Source of the DNA: Arthrobacter crystallopoietes
Lineage (GTDB): Bacteria > Actinomycetota > Actinomycetes > Actinomycetales > Micrococcaceae
Length of the DNA stretch: 64,000 nucleotides
Direction of reading: 5' to 3'
NCBI RefSeq assembly: GCF_017603825.1
Contig: NZ_CP072014.1
Location: 2,604,001-2,668,000, forward strand
Position numbers and translations under genes: made by a program. Of this stretch, positions 1-7,451 are shown piece by piece (the first letter of the stretch is position 1; the number at the start of each line of letters is the position of its first letter). The notes below the pieces were generated by a model, which was given only the letters and a program-made list of their open reading frames with translations, had not been told where the DNA came from and did no database searches.

Positions 1-141
1 TCCGTGGAGGACGTGGTGGACCGCTTCGTGGAGGCGACCGAGGAGTACAACAACGACAACCCTGACCATGGCTACGAGGGGGATCCACGGCAGTCGGGCT
101 CGATCTACTACGGCTACCTCATCCGCGGTTCGCTGTTCTGA
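1..141 (+). CDS. C-terminal fragment of an unidentified protein
   Basis: The first frame is open from the window edge to a TGA at 139-141 and gives the last 46 residues of a gene that begins before the window. The fragment is acidic and ends in GYLIRGSLF. I do not recognise a family from so short a piece. It lies just upstream of, and in the same direction as, the TMEM175-type gene, so the two could share a transcript. Confidence 0.6.
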   Translation, partial: SVEDVVDRFVEATEEYNNDNPDHGYEGDPRQSGSIYYGYLIRGSLF

Positions 142-187
142 CCCTAGTCCGGCTTTGACGGAGGGCACCGGCGCCGGGCAGGAAGGA

Positions 188-847
188 GTGCCGGAGCGCC
201 ACGAAGGATTGCGGGAGCGCCACCGGAGGCTTTTCGGCTCCGGTGCCTCCCTCGAACGGCTGGTGTTTTTCAGCGACGCCGTCTTTGCCATCGCCATGAC
301 GTTGCTGGTCCTGGAAATCATCATTCCCGAAGGGCTGGACCAGGAGCATCTGGGCGCTGCCCTGCTGGCGGCGATGTTGGAGTTCTTCGCCTATGCCGTG
401 AGCTTCGCCGTGATCAGCACTGCTTGGATGAACCACCACCGGAAATTCATTGTCATCCGCCGCTACGATGTCCGTCTGCAGTGGCTGAACCTGCTTCTGC
501 TGTTCTTCATTGCGGTCCTGCCGATGCCTACCAGTTTCCTGAGCAACTATGGCGGCGAAATTTCGCCGTGGCCCGCGGTGCTCTACGCGAGCGTGACGGC
601 AGCTGTCTTCGTGATGCTGAACCTGATCTGGGTGCATGCGTGGCGGGCAAAGCTAATGACCCAGGACGTGGACCGGGCTATGTACCGGTACGTGTTCTGG
701 TCCATCCTGCCGGTGCCGCTGGTCTTCGTGCTGAGCATCCCGGTGGCGTTCTTCCACACGGATGCCGCCATGTATATGTGGCTGCTCATCATTCCCGCCA
801 TGGTGATCACCCGGAGAATTGGCCGGAAAGGTGCGGATGCCCCTTAG
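188..847 (+). CDS. TMEM175-family (DUF1211) potassium channel protein
   Basis: Integral membrane protein of about 219 residues. The first helix carries the family signature RLVFFSDAVFAIAMTLL (F-S-D-x-x-F-A-I), the pore-lining motif of TMEM175/DUF1211 potassium-selective channels. Further hydrophobic segments follow to a basic C-terminus. Prokaryotic members are usually about 200 residues and assemble as tetramers with two six-helix repeats per pair; this one is of that length. The start is uncertain. The frame is open from ATG 68, but that would overlap the preceding gene by 74 nt, so I chose GTG 188, which abuts AAGGAG; TTG 155 and TTG 209 are alternatives. Function as a K+ leak channel is inferred from the family. 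Confidence 0.8.
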   Translation: MPERHEGLRERHRRLFGSGASLERLVFFSDAVFAIAMTLLVLEIIIPEGLDQEHLGAALLAAMLEFFAYAVSFAVISTAWMNHHRKFIVIRRYDVRLQWLNLLLLFFIAVLPMPTSFLSNYGGEISPWPAVLYASVTAAVFVMLNLIWVHAWRAKLMTQDVDRAMYRYVFWSILPVPLVFVLSIPVAFFHTDAAMYMWLLIIPAMVITRRIGRKGADAP

Positions 848-884
848 TCAGCCCCCTGCCAACGCAACCCGCTCCTTGGGAACG

Positions 885-954
885 GCGAGAACGTCCCTGC
901 CGGTTCCGACGCCCTCGTGGGAGGGACGATCTGGTGCGGCAGGGACGTTCTCGC
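885..954. repeat. 17-bp perfect inverted repeat with 36-nt loop
   Basis: Arms 885-901 (GCGAGAACGTCCCTGCC) and 938-954 are exact reverse complements. The loop contains a further partial copy (GAGGGACGAT). It lies between two converging genes and has no T-run after it, so it does not look like a standard terminator. It could be a dispersed intergenic palindrome. Confidence 0.7.
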
Positions 955-980
955 GAAAAATCGCGGCCAGCATGAGGCTG

Positions 981-998
981 GCTCCAGCGGGCTGGAGC
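981..998. terminator. hairpin at the end of the SCO4848-type gene
   Basis: GCTCCAGC at 981-988 and GCTGGAGC at 991-998 are perfect reverse complements separated by 2 nt. The stem reaches the first base of the stop codon of the leftward gene (998-1000). There is no U-tract, so a terminator role is only plausible. Confidence 0.35.
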
Positions 999-1219
999 TA
1001 GCCCGCCATCAGCCGGAAACCGATCACCAGCGTGGCGATCCCCAGGATCATAGACGTGGTGATCAGCATGAACCGCGTGGTGAGGTAGCTGGTCATATTG
1101 CCCTTGTTGTCCTTGGACCGCGGGTCCTTCCAGACTTGGAGCAGGAACGGCACCCAGGCGATGACGCTCCAGAAGCCGGCGAAGACCAGGATCCAGGCCA
1201 GGGCAGCAGGTACGTTCAC
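998..1219 (-). CDS. SCO4848-type small membrane protein
   Basis: A 73-residue protein with two transmembrane helices (about residues 5-27 and 48-70) joined by a charged loop containing WKDPRSKDNKG. The order helix, W-K-D-P-R-S, helix, and the FWS and WV positions in helix 1, resemble the SCO4848 family of actinobacterial membrane proteins, whose function is unknown. The start is GTG 1219. The gene lies 13 nt downstream of the DUF2505 gene on the same strand and probably shares its transcript. Confidence 0.75.
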   Translation of the reverse strand: MNVPAALAWILVFAGFWSVIAWVPFLLQVWKDPRSKDNKGNMTSYLTTRFMLITTSMILGIATLVIGFRLMAG

Positions 1220-1232
1220 GGTCGGTAAGCCC

Positions 1233-1733
1233 TTATGCCCGGCCGGCGATCCAGGCTTCGGCCTGCTCCGCCTGGATCCTCAGCGCCTTGCCCAGCATGG
1301 GCTCGGCTGCCGAAGCGATCTTGCCGCCGAGGAACGGGATGCCGGAGGAAACTTCGCCTTCGAGATCCACACGGGTGGAACCGCCCTCGGAAACCAGCTT
1401 CTGCACGGCGGCAACGTCAACCGGCGCTCCGGCAATCTTGACGCCGACGTTGACGGTGCGGGAGCCGTCGGCTTCCGGGGCCTGCCACTGCTCGGTCTGC
1501 GTCACGTTCAGGAACTCACCCAACATTTTCCGCGCAATGTCCGGGAGCCGGGTGGTGGGAATGTTCCGGACCACGGTGAGGGTGAAGGGACCATCGACGT
1601 CGCCCTCCTGCTCCACGGAGACAAGGCTGCCGCCGACCATCTCGCTGATGTGGCGGAGGAAGTCCGCGCTGACAAAGGTCTCGGTGACCCGTGCAACGGG
1701 GTGGGACAGGTTGGTGGAGGCGCTCAAGGCCAT
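1233..1733 (-). CDS. DUF2505 domain-containing protein
   Basis: A 166-residue soluble protein matching DUF2505, a family common in actinobacteria with a START/SRPBCC-like alpha/beta fold. Visible family traits are the N-terminal HPVARVTETFVSADFL stretch, the alternating beta strands, and a C-terminal helix after GGKIASAAEPMLGKAL. No catalytic residues are known for the family. It is the first gene of a probable two-gene unit with the SCO4848-type gene. The role is unknown; binding a hydrophobic ligand is a possibility from the fold only. Confidence 0.85.
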   Translation of the reverse strand: MALSASTNLSHPVARVTETFVSADFLRHISEMVGGSLVSVEQEGDVDGPFTLTVVRNIPTTRLPDIARKMLGEFLNVTQTEQWQAPEADGSRTVNVGVKIAGAPVDVAAVQKLVSEGGSTRVDLEGEVSSGIPFLGGKIASAAEPMLGKALRIQAEQAEAWIAGRA

Positions 1734-1810
1734 AGGTGGACTCCAAAGATCGGTCTCGGTTGGGATCAGAGTCCATCCTACTGTCTTGCACGGATGCGGC
1801 GCCTCCGGTG

Positions 1811-2020
1811 CTAACTCGACGGATCCGCCTCCACCGCTGCCTCCGCCAGGTAGGCCGCGACCGCCGTCTCGTTGATCCGGAACGAGTGGCCGATGTGGAC
1901 GGCAGGCATCTCGCCGGAATGCACCAGGCGGTACACGGTCATCTTGCTGACATTGAGCCGGGCTGCGACGTCCGAAACTGTCAGGAAGCTGCCGATGTCC
2001 AGGTTCTGTTCACGTGACAT
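1811..2020 (-). CDS. BldC-like helix-turn-helix DNA-binding protein
   Basis: A 69-residue protein consisting almost entirely of an excisionase/MerR-type helix-turn-helix: FLTVSDVAARLNVSKMTVYRLVHSG followed by the wing-like EMPAVHIGHSFRI. It is the size and layout of BldC, the small developmental regulator of streptomycetes that binds tandem repeats cooperatively. Micrococcaceae usually encode one such protein as a stand-alone gene. Which genes it controls here cannot be told. Excisionase of a mobile element is the main alternative, but no integrase is nearby. Confidence 0.85.
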   Translation of the reverse strand: MSREQNLDIGSFLTVSDVAARLNVSKMTVYRLVHSGEMPAVHIGHSFRINETAVAAYLAEAAVEADPSS

Positions 2021-2135
2021 TTTTCCTCCCCAGGAAAGGTAACGCCACTGTAGGCCTCGGCCGTGGCGTGGGTGGCGGAAACACGCTGGTGTTGTCGTTT
2101 CGATACCGCGGGTGGCGCGCCGTTACCTGATCGCG

Positions 2136-4235
2136 TCACAGGGCGCCGGGCTTCCCCGGAGTGAAGAGCCAAGTGTCGAACAGCTCTGTCAGATCCTGCC
2201 CCGAGTACTGCTCGGCGAACTGGATGAACTGCTTCGTCGAGACGACCTTGCCGGCTTTCTCCGTGCTCCAGCTCTTGAGCAGGCCGAAGAACGTGTCATC
2301 GCCGAGCTCCCCGCGCAGTGCGTGCAGCACCATCGCGCCGCGGGCCTGCACGGAGGCGTCGAAGACCCGCTCCGCTCCCGGATCCGAAATGCGCAGGTCC
2401 CAGAAGGGATCGTCGGCCGGAATGCCGCCGTAGAATTCGAACGCATCCTGCGCCTTGCCGAGGTCCTGTTCCTCGTTCCACAGCCACTGCGCGTAGGTGG
2501 CGAAACCATCCGCCAGCCAGGCATCCCGCCACGAGGCGAGCGAGAGGCTGCCGCCGAACCACTGGTGCGCCAGCTCGTGGACCATCATCGAGTCGGCGCT
2601 GGCCGGATCGTAGAACCAGTCTTCCGCATAGGTCGGGCGGCTCTGGCTCTCCAAGGCAAACCCCAGACCGTCTATTCCACTAACGACGCCGCCCGCGGCC
2701 TCCGCGGGATAGTCACCGAAATTGTCGGCCAGGAAACCGATGATTTCGGGCTGGCGGGCCAGTCCCTTTTCAACCCTTGCGCCGATGGAGACCGGCGTGG
2801 AAACCCCGGCTTCCCAGTCATTTTCGTTACCGGGGCTGCCCTCCGGCGCACCGGGAATGGTCCAGCCTTCCAGCCGGTCCCGGTTGCGGTCGTTCTCAAA
2901 GGACGTGCTGCCCTCGTCGGTGGAGACAATGATGTCCTCGATCAGCACGCCGTCACGCTGGCCGTTGATGTCGCTGGCGTAGGTGATGGACAGCTCCACG
3001 TCCGTGCCCTTGTAGGCGGACAGATCGAACTCCCACTTCTCCCAGCCATCGCTGGTGCCGCTGGCAGCCCACCAGTTGCCTGAGGTGCCTTCCGCCGTGC
3101 AGCTGCCCTCGCCGTCGTCGGTTTGATAATGCTTGAGGAACGGGTGCACCTCGTGCCAAGCAGGGCAGGCCAGCCCGGTGTCGTGAGTGGCGTGGCCGGT
3201 GGTGTCCTTGAGCGTGGTCCAGTCCTCGGCGCCGGCGGTACGGGCCTCCACGAACGCGAAGTCCCAGCCCGGTTCCGTGTCGCGTTCGAGCCAGAAGGAC
3301 AGCTCGGCGCCGTCGTTAGGAATGCTGATGGTGCGGCTGAGCCGCTTGTAGGAGGAGTCCGAGGTGCGGGACCAGGCCAGACCGTTGCCGTTGCGCGGGG
3401 TTATGACCGACTTCAGTTCCGGATCCACCGCGTCCCAGTAATCGATACCGTCCTTGGCGTAGGAGTCGATCTCAAACTCGCCTACACTCATCGAGGCTAG
3501 GTACGCCGGCAGCTGTTCCTTGGCTTCCCACGTCCACGTGGTCCGGCCGCTCCTGGACTTCTTGTCCTTCAGCGCGCCGTTGGCGAGGGCTTCCCAGCCG
3601 TCCGGCACGGAGATGTTGTAGGTGTAGGTGGCCTTGTCCCGCGGGTGGTTGTTGGACGGAAACCAGGTGGGCGCGGTCAGCGGATGGCCGGTGACCGTGG
3701 CACCGGTTTCGGTATGGATGAAGCCGGCCAGGCCGGGCTCCTTGATGGTTTTGGGCACGCCCGAGTACTTGACGACCACGGTGAACTTGTCGCCCTCGCG
3801 GATGTTCTGCGGAGACCGGACCTTCAGCTCGCCGTCCTCCGGAACGGACCAGTAGGCAGAGAGGCCGTTGACCTCGACGGAATCCACCGAGAGTCCGCGC
3901 AGGTCCAGGTTGAAGGAGGACAGATCCTGGGCGGCACGGGCGCTGATGGTGGCAAGGCCGTCGAGCTTGTCCGTGGGCGGATGGTAGGACAGATCCAATT
4001 GGTAGTGCCTGACGTCGTAGCCGCCGTTGCCGGCCTGCGGGAAGTACTTATCGCCCACGCTGGCCGCGCCGGATTGGGATTCGAACAACCGCGGATCAGG
4101 CGCCGCAAGGGCGGCCGTTCCCGGTAGGACAGCCAGGCCCGCGGCCAGCGATGCCGCCACGGCTACCGCGATGCCGGTTCTGCGCCATACTGCCGGGCCA
4201 GTTGGTTCCGTGCCTGACCAGGATCTGTTGCTCAT
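2136..4235 (-). CDS. secreted M1-family metallopeptidase with embedded jelly-roll insert and altered active site
   Basis: A 699-residue exported protein. ATG 4235 follows AGGGGG and starts a signal peptide with hydrophobic core at about residues 20-45. The N-terminal M1 beta-domain is followed at about 282-470 by an inserted module (FWLERDTEPGWDFAFVEAR ... LSAYKGTDVELSITYASD ... GVLIEDI) resembling the MAM/immune-inhibitor-A type domain. The catalytic domain then resumes with the exopeptidase segment GFALESQSRPTY and the zinc motif HELAH at 553-557. Two expected residues differ. The third zinc ligand, Glu in WLxEGFA, is Asp 576 (WLADGFA). The transition-state Tyr, three residues before the G of YxxG, is Gln 630 (VQARGAM). 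The family normally cleaves N-terminal residues from peptides outside the cell; this copy may be weakened or have another role. Confidence 0.88.
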   Translation of the reverse strand: MSNRSWSGTEPTGPAVWRRTGIAVAVAASLAAGLAVLPGTAALAAPDPRLFESQSGAASVGDKYFPQAGNGGYDVRHYQLDLSYHPPTDKLDGLATISARAAQDLSSFNLDLRGLSVDSVEVNGLSAYWSVPEDGELKVRSPQNIREGDKFTVVVKYSGVPKTIKEPGLAGFIHTETGATVTGHPLTAPTWFPSNNHPRDKATYTYNISVPDGWEALANGALKDKKSRSGRTTWTWEAKEQLPAYLASMSVGEFEIDSYAKDGIDYWDAVDPELKSVITPRNGNGLAWSRTSDSSYKRLSRTISIPNDGAELSFWLERDTEPGWDFAFVEARTAGAEDWTTLKDTTGHATHDTGLACPAWHEVHPFLKHYQTDDGEGSCTAEGTSGNWWAASGTSDGWEKWEFDLSAYKGTDVELSITYASDINGQRDGVLIEDIIVSTDEGSTSFENDRNRDRLEGWTIPGAPEGSPGNENDWEAGVSTPVSIGARVEKGLARQPEIIGFLADNFGDYPAEAAGGVVSGIDGLGFALESQSRPTYAEDWFYDPASADSMMVHELAHQWFGGSLSLASWRDAWLADGFATYAQWLWNEEQDLGKAQDAFEFYGGIPADDPFWDLRISDPGAERVFDASVQARGAMVLHALRGELGDDTFFGLLKSWSTEKAGKVVSTKQFIQFAEQYSGQDLTELFDTWLFTPGKPGAL

Positions 4236-4371
4236 GCTGCCCCCTGAAACAGCGCAGTCGGTGTCTCTACCTTGCGCCGCTTCTGCAAGTGGTGTCAATG
4301 AATACGACCGGTGCAGTGTTACTGCGCCCCGGTGCCATTCTTGGTCCCGGTGCTTGGGAAAAAGTTATGTT

Positions 4372-4387
4372 GCAACGTTTACGTTGC
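4372..4387. promoter_or_regulatory. 7-2-7 palindrome, candidate operator
   Basis: GCAACGT at 4372-4378 and ACGTTGC at 4381-4387 are perfect reverse complements around TT. The site lies about midway between the divergent starts of the M1 peptidase (4235) and the SHOCT gene (4517). It is AT-richer than its surroundings and resembles a repressor binding site; the regulator is unknown. Confidence 0.45.
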
Positions 4388-4516
4388 GGTGCCACCCGCA
4401 CCCCTGTATCTCCACGCCGGAGATGGGTAATCTGGCTATAAGAAACACTGTTCAGAGGCGACGTTGTCCGCGGCTCTATGGCAAGGTTGCTTCCGCGTCG
4501 AGGGAGATGCATTGCA

Positions 4517-4795
4517 ATGAATGCAGAATGGTTCTTAGTCGGCGGAGCCTGGCTGTTCGGCCTGGTGCTGCTGATGGTCGTGGTACTGCTGGCAGTCATG
4601 GTGGTGCGGGCCTTTGTGATTGCTACCCGCAGTGGGCAGGAGCCGTTCCTGCTTACCCCGACAGCAACGCATCATGCACCGCCGCCCCGAAGCATGGCAC
4701 GGCAGATCCTGGACCAGAGGCTGGCCCACGGCCAGATCACTTTGGACGAATATCAGGAGCGGCTGCGCGTCCTCGGCGAAACCAGCAACGTGTAG
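4517..4795 (+). CDS. small membrane protein with C-terminal SHOCT domain
   Basis: A 92-residue protein. One transmembrane helix (about residues 6-32) is followed by a linker and a SHOCT motif (ARQILDQRLAHGQITLDEYQERL), the short C-terminal oligomerisation-type domain found in many small bacterial proteins. ATG 4517 has GAGGGAGA upstream; an in-frame ATG at 4478 lacks this. TATAAG at 4437-4442 is a possible -10 element. The specific function is unknown. It is convergent with the HNH gene, with a 9-nt gap. Confidence 0.8.
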   Translation: MNAEWFLVGGAWLFGLVLLMVVVLLAVMVVRAFVIATRSGQEPFLLTPTATHHAPPPRSMARQILDQRLAHGQITLDEYQERLRVLGETSNV

Positions 4796-4804
4796 CCCGT
4801 CAGG

Positions 4805-5722
4805 TCATTCCTGGTCCCCGGTGCCCTTGATCTGCAGCAGCCGGGCGGCATCCCGCTGGGCCGCTTCTTCCTCGGGGCTCAGCACTGAGCCGGAAACGTG
4901 CGGCGGCGCCGCCATCAAGCGCCTCAATTCTGCGGGGGAGTAGGGGACGGGCGTGCGCTGGTGAGCCATCGCGTGGCAGTTGGCGCAGAGCGGCACCAAA
5001 TCGGTCAACGGATCCAACTGGTAGTCCGGGCCCTGTTCGGCGGCCGGAACGATGTGGTGGACCTGGATGTAGTCTTTGCCGAGCCCGCCGTAGGCCGCTT
5101 CGAAGTTGAAACCGCAGGCCGCGCAGCTGGATCCATAGTGGCGGATGCAGGCCGTTCTCGCCTGCGGGCTGACCTCGTACCGGTTGGCGGAGACCTTCAG
5201 CAGGGCCTCATCCGGAAGCGCACCCGGCACGGCCAGCGTCGCCTCGAACTGGGATGGCCCGGCATAGTCGGCCCAGACGTCCCGCAGCGCGGGAAGTTCG
5301 GCGGGCGGGATAGGCTCGCCCCAGCCACGGACCGAGCCCCACGGCATGCCGGGAACACGGCTGGCCAACTCATCGTGGGGAACATGTTCGCCTTGGCGCA
5401 GGAGGGCGTCGAAATCGACGTCGACGGTAGGGCCTGGTTCCAGGCCCGCGGATCGGGACACGGAGACACCGTCGGGTCCCACCACGCCATGGCCGATCAG
5501 ACCCCGGTGCTTCCCACCCGTGAGCAGCAGCCAGACCTCGGTGCCCGGGGCAGGCCCCGGCGCCGGGAAAATTTCTGCTTGTCCAGCGCGATCCTGAGGC
5601 AAGCCAAGGCTCCATCTGGTCCGGAACGCGCCGGTTTCAGTGACAAGCTCCACCACCTCGGGGAAAGCCGGTTGCCACACATTCCAATCGGCAGGATCCC
5701 AGCCGAGGACGATTGCGTTCAT
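4805..5722 (-). CDS. HNH endonuclease with PUA/EVE-like N-terminal region
   Basis: A 305-residue protein. The C-terminal HNH core has zinc cysteines C200/C203 (CAAC) and C246/C249 (CANC), the catalytic VHH at 221-223, and downstream H250 and H254, as in McrA-like nucleases. The first 130 residues contain WLLLTGGKHRGLIGHGVV, similar to the strand pattern of EVE/PUA-like modified-base readers. That architecture is known in modification-dependent (type IV) restriction enzymes, so cleavage of modified phage DNA is a reasonable inference. No methylase or partner gene is adjacent, which fits a stand-alone type IV enzyme. The HNH call is firm; the reader-domain call is tentative. Confidence 0.85.
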   Translation of the reverse strand: MNAIVLGWDPADWNVWQPAFPEVVELVTETGAFRTRWSLGLPQDRAGQAEIFPAPGPAPGTEVWLLLTGGKHRGLIGHGVVGPDGVSVSRSAGLEPGPTVDVDFDALLRQGEHVPHDELASRVPGMPWGSVRGWGEPIPPAELPALRDVWADYAGPSQFEATLAVPGALPDEALLKVSANRYEVSPQARTACIRHYGSSCAACGFNFEAAYGGLGKDYIQVHHIVPAAEQGPDYQLDPLTDLVPLCANCHAMAHQRTPVPYSPAELRRLMAAPPHVSGSVLSPEEEAAQRDAARLLQIKGTGDQE

Positions 5723-5836
5723 GGAATCCTCCTTGGTCCAGCTGGCCCGTTCTTCCGCCGTGGATGCGTCCGCGGTTTTCGCTGAAAAGCCTCGTCGGGC
5801 CGCTTCAAGCCAAGACTGCGGACGCGTCCATTAGCA

Positions 5837-7150
5837 TCAAGGGCGCCCGATGCCCTTGTAAGTCCAGCCGGCTTCGCGCCAGGTTGCGGCGTCGAGGACG
5901 TTGCGGCCGTCGAGAATGCTCTTTTCGTCCACGAGATTTGCGACGGCGGCCGGGTCCAGTTCGCGGTATTCCTTCCATTCGGTCAGGAGTACCAGGGCGT
6001 GGGCCTTGGCCAGCGCGGTCTTTGTGTCCGGTTCGTAGGACAGTTCGGGGAAGCGGCCCTTCGCGTTGGGCAGCGCTTCCGGGTCGGTGACCGTGACGGT
6101 GGCGCCCTGCAACTGGAGCTGCTGGGCAACGCTGAGCGCGGGGGAGTCGCGCACGTCGTCGGACTCGGGTTTGAATGCGGCGCCGAGGACGGTGATGCGT
6201 TTGCCGATCAGGGAGCCGCCGACGAGTTCGCGGGTCAGCTCGACCACGCGGGAGCGGCGTCGCATGTTGATTGCGTCCACTTCGCGCAGGAAGGTCAGGG
6301 CCTGGTCGGCGCCGAGTTCGCCGGCGCGGGCCATGAAGGCGCGGATGTCCTTGGGCAGGCAGCCGCCGCCGAAGCCGACGCCGGCGTTGAGGAACTTGCG
6401 GCCGATCCGGTCATCCATGCCGATAGCATCGGCCAGGGCGGAGACGTCGGCGCCGGCGGCTTCGCAGACCTCGGCCATGGCGTTGATGAAGGAGATCTTC
6501 GTGGCCAGGAAGGAGTTCGCGGCGGTCTTGACGAGTTCGGCGGTGGCGTAATCGACCACGAGGCGCGGGGTCTCGTTGGACAGCGGGGTGGCGTAGACCT
6601 CGTCCAGGGCGGCGGTGGCGCGTGCGCCCCGTTCGCCGGCGGGGACGCCGTAGACGAAGCGGTCCGGGGTCAGGGTGTCCTTTACGGCGTGGCCTTCGCG
6701 CAGGAACTCCGGGTTCCAGGCGAGGACGGCCCCGGGTGCCTTGGCGGCGACCATGTCGGCCAGGCGCGCTGCGGTGCCCACGGGAACGGTGGATTTGCCG
6801 ACGGCGATGTCGCCTTCGTGCAGGTAGGGGATGAGTTCGTAGAACGCGGAGTCGACGTAGGTCAGGTCCGCGGCGTATTCGCCCTTGCGCTGCGGGGTAC
6901 CGACGCAGACGAAGTGGACCTGGGCGCCTTCGGCGTCGGCCATTGACGTGCTGAACTTCAGCCGCCCGGTCTCCTGGACCTCGGTCAGCAGTTCCGGCAG
7001 GCCGGGCTCGAAGAACGGTGCGCGGCCGGCCTGCAGCTCGGTGATCTTGCGCTGGTCCACATCGATGCCAACGACTTCATGGCCGAGCTTGGCCATGGAA
7101 GCCGCGTGGACGGCGCCTAAGTAACCACAGCCAATGACGGAGATACGCAT
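5837..7150 (-). CDS. ugd: UDP-glucose 6-dehydrogenase
   Basis: A 437-residue NAD-dependent enzyme that oxidises UDP-glucose to UDP-glucuronate, a precursor of surface polysaccharides. The N-terminal Rossmann motif is ISVIGCGYLG, the central domain includes NPEFLREGHA, and the catalytic Cys is C264 in GFGGGCLPKD. The C-terminal domain holds the second Rossmann-like fold. ATG 7150 is preceded by AAGGATCTGT; in-frame codons further upstream lack this signal. Length is normal for the bacterial single-copy type. It is transcribed alone, convergent to nothing close. The family also contains GDP-mannose dehydrogenases, so the sugar nucleotide is the less certain part. Confidence 0.92.
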   Translation of the reverse strand: MRISVIGCGYLGAVHAASMAKLGHEVVGIDVDQRKITELQAGRAPFFEPGLPELLTEVQETGRLKFSTSMADAEGAQVHFVCVGTPQRKGEYAADLTYVDSAFYELIPYLHEGDIAVGKSTVPVGTAARLADMVAAKAPGAVLAWNPEFLREGHAVKDTLTPDRFVYGVPAGERGARATAALDEVYATPLSNETPRLVVDYATAELVKTAANSFLATKISFINAMAEVCEAAGADVSALADAIGMDDRIGRKFLNAGVGFGGGCLPKDIRAFMARAGELGADQALTFLREVDAINMRRRSRVVELTRELVGGSLIGKRITVLGAAFKPESDDVRDSPALSVAQQLQLQGATVTVTDPEALPNAKGRFPELSYEPDTKTALAKAHALVLLTEWKEYRELDPAAVANLVDEKSILDGRNVLDAATWREAGWTYKGIGRP

Positions 7151-7451
7151 ACAGATCCTTTGAACGAGACTTCTTGGAAAAACCCTATTGACAGTATCCC
7201 GCAAACATGAAGAGAAGATTAAAACGCCACTGAACTTGAGGGGCGCCGCTGAACTTGAGGGGACCTTGAGGTTCATACCTTAGGGTGAGGCCAAGCCTAA
7301 ACGCTTGAGCCACCTGGGGACGGCCATGCGATGGGCGATTATTGGGGAGTTGGGGAACTCATATGTCTGTACTTGTTCGCGTCCAAAGTGCCATCCGTCA
7401 ACCTGGACAAAAATACCGAACAGCCAGCCGTAGCGAACAGTTGGTGCTGCC
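7151..7451. other. intergenic region with repeated TGAACTTGAGGGG element
   Basis: A 301-bp divergent region between ugd and a membrane protein gene, with no coding signal. TGAACTTGAGGGG occurs exactly twice, at 7231-7243 and 7250-7262 (19-bp period), with a shorter CTTGAGG at 7265-7271. The region is less GC-rich than the genes and presumably holds both promoters. Confidence 0.5.
7231..7271. promoter_or_regulatory. direct repeats, candidate regulator binding sites
   Basis: Two perfect 13-bp copies of TGAACTTGAGGGG with a 19-bp period, plus a third partial CTTGAGG. Same-face spacing close to two helical turns suggests cooperative binding of a regulator acting on ugd (start 80 nt away) or on the rightward gene. 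Confidence 0.4.

Noticed and set aside
1811-2020. Excisionase of a mobile element
   Set aside because: The helix-turn-helix is of excisionase type, but no integrase or attachment repeat lies nearby and BldC-like regulators share this fold and size.
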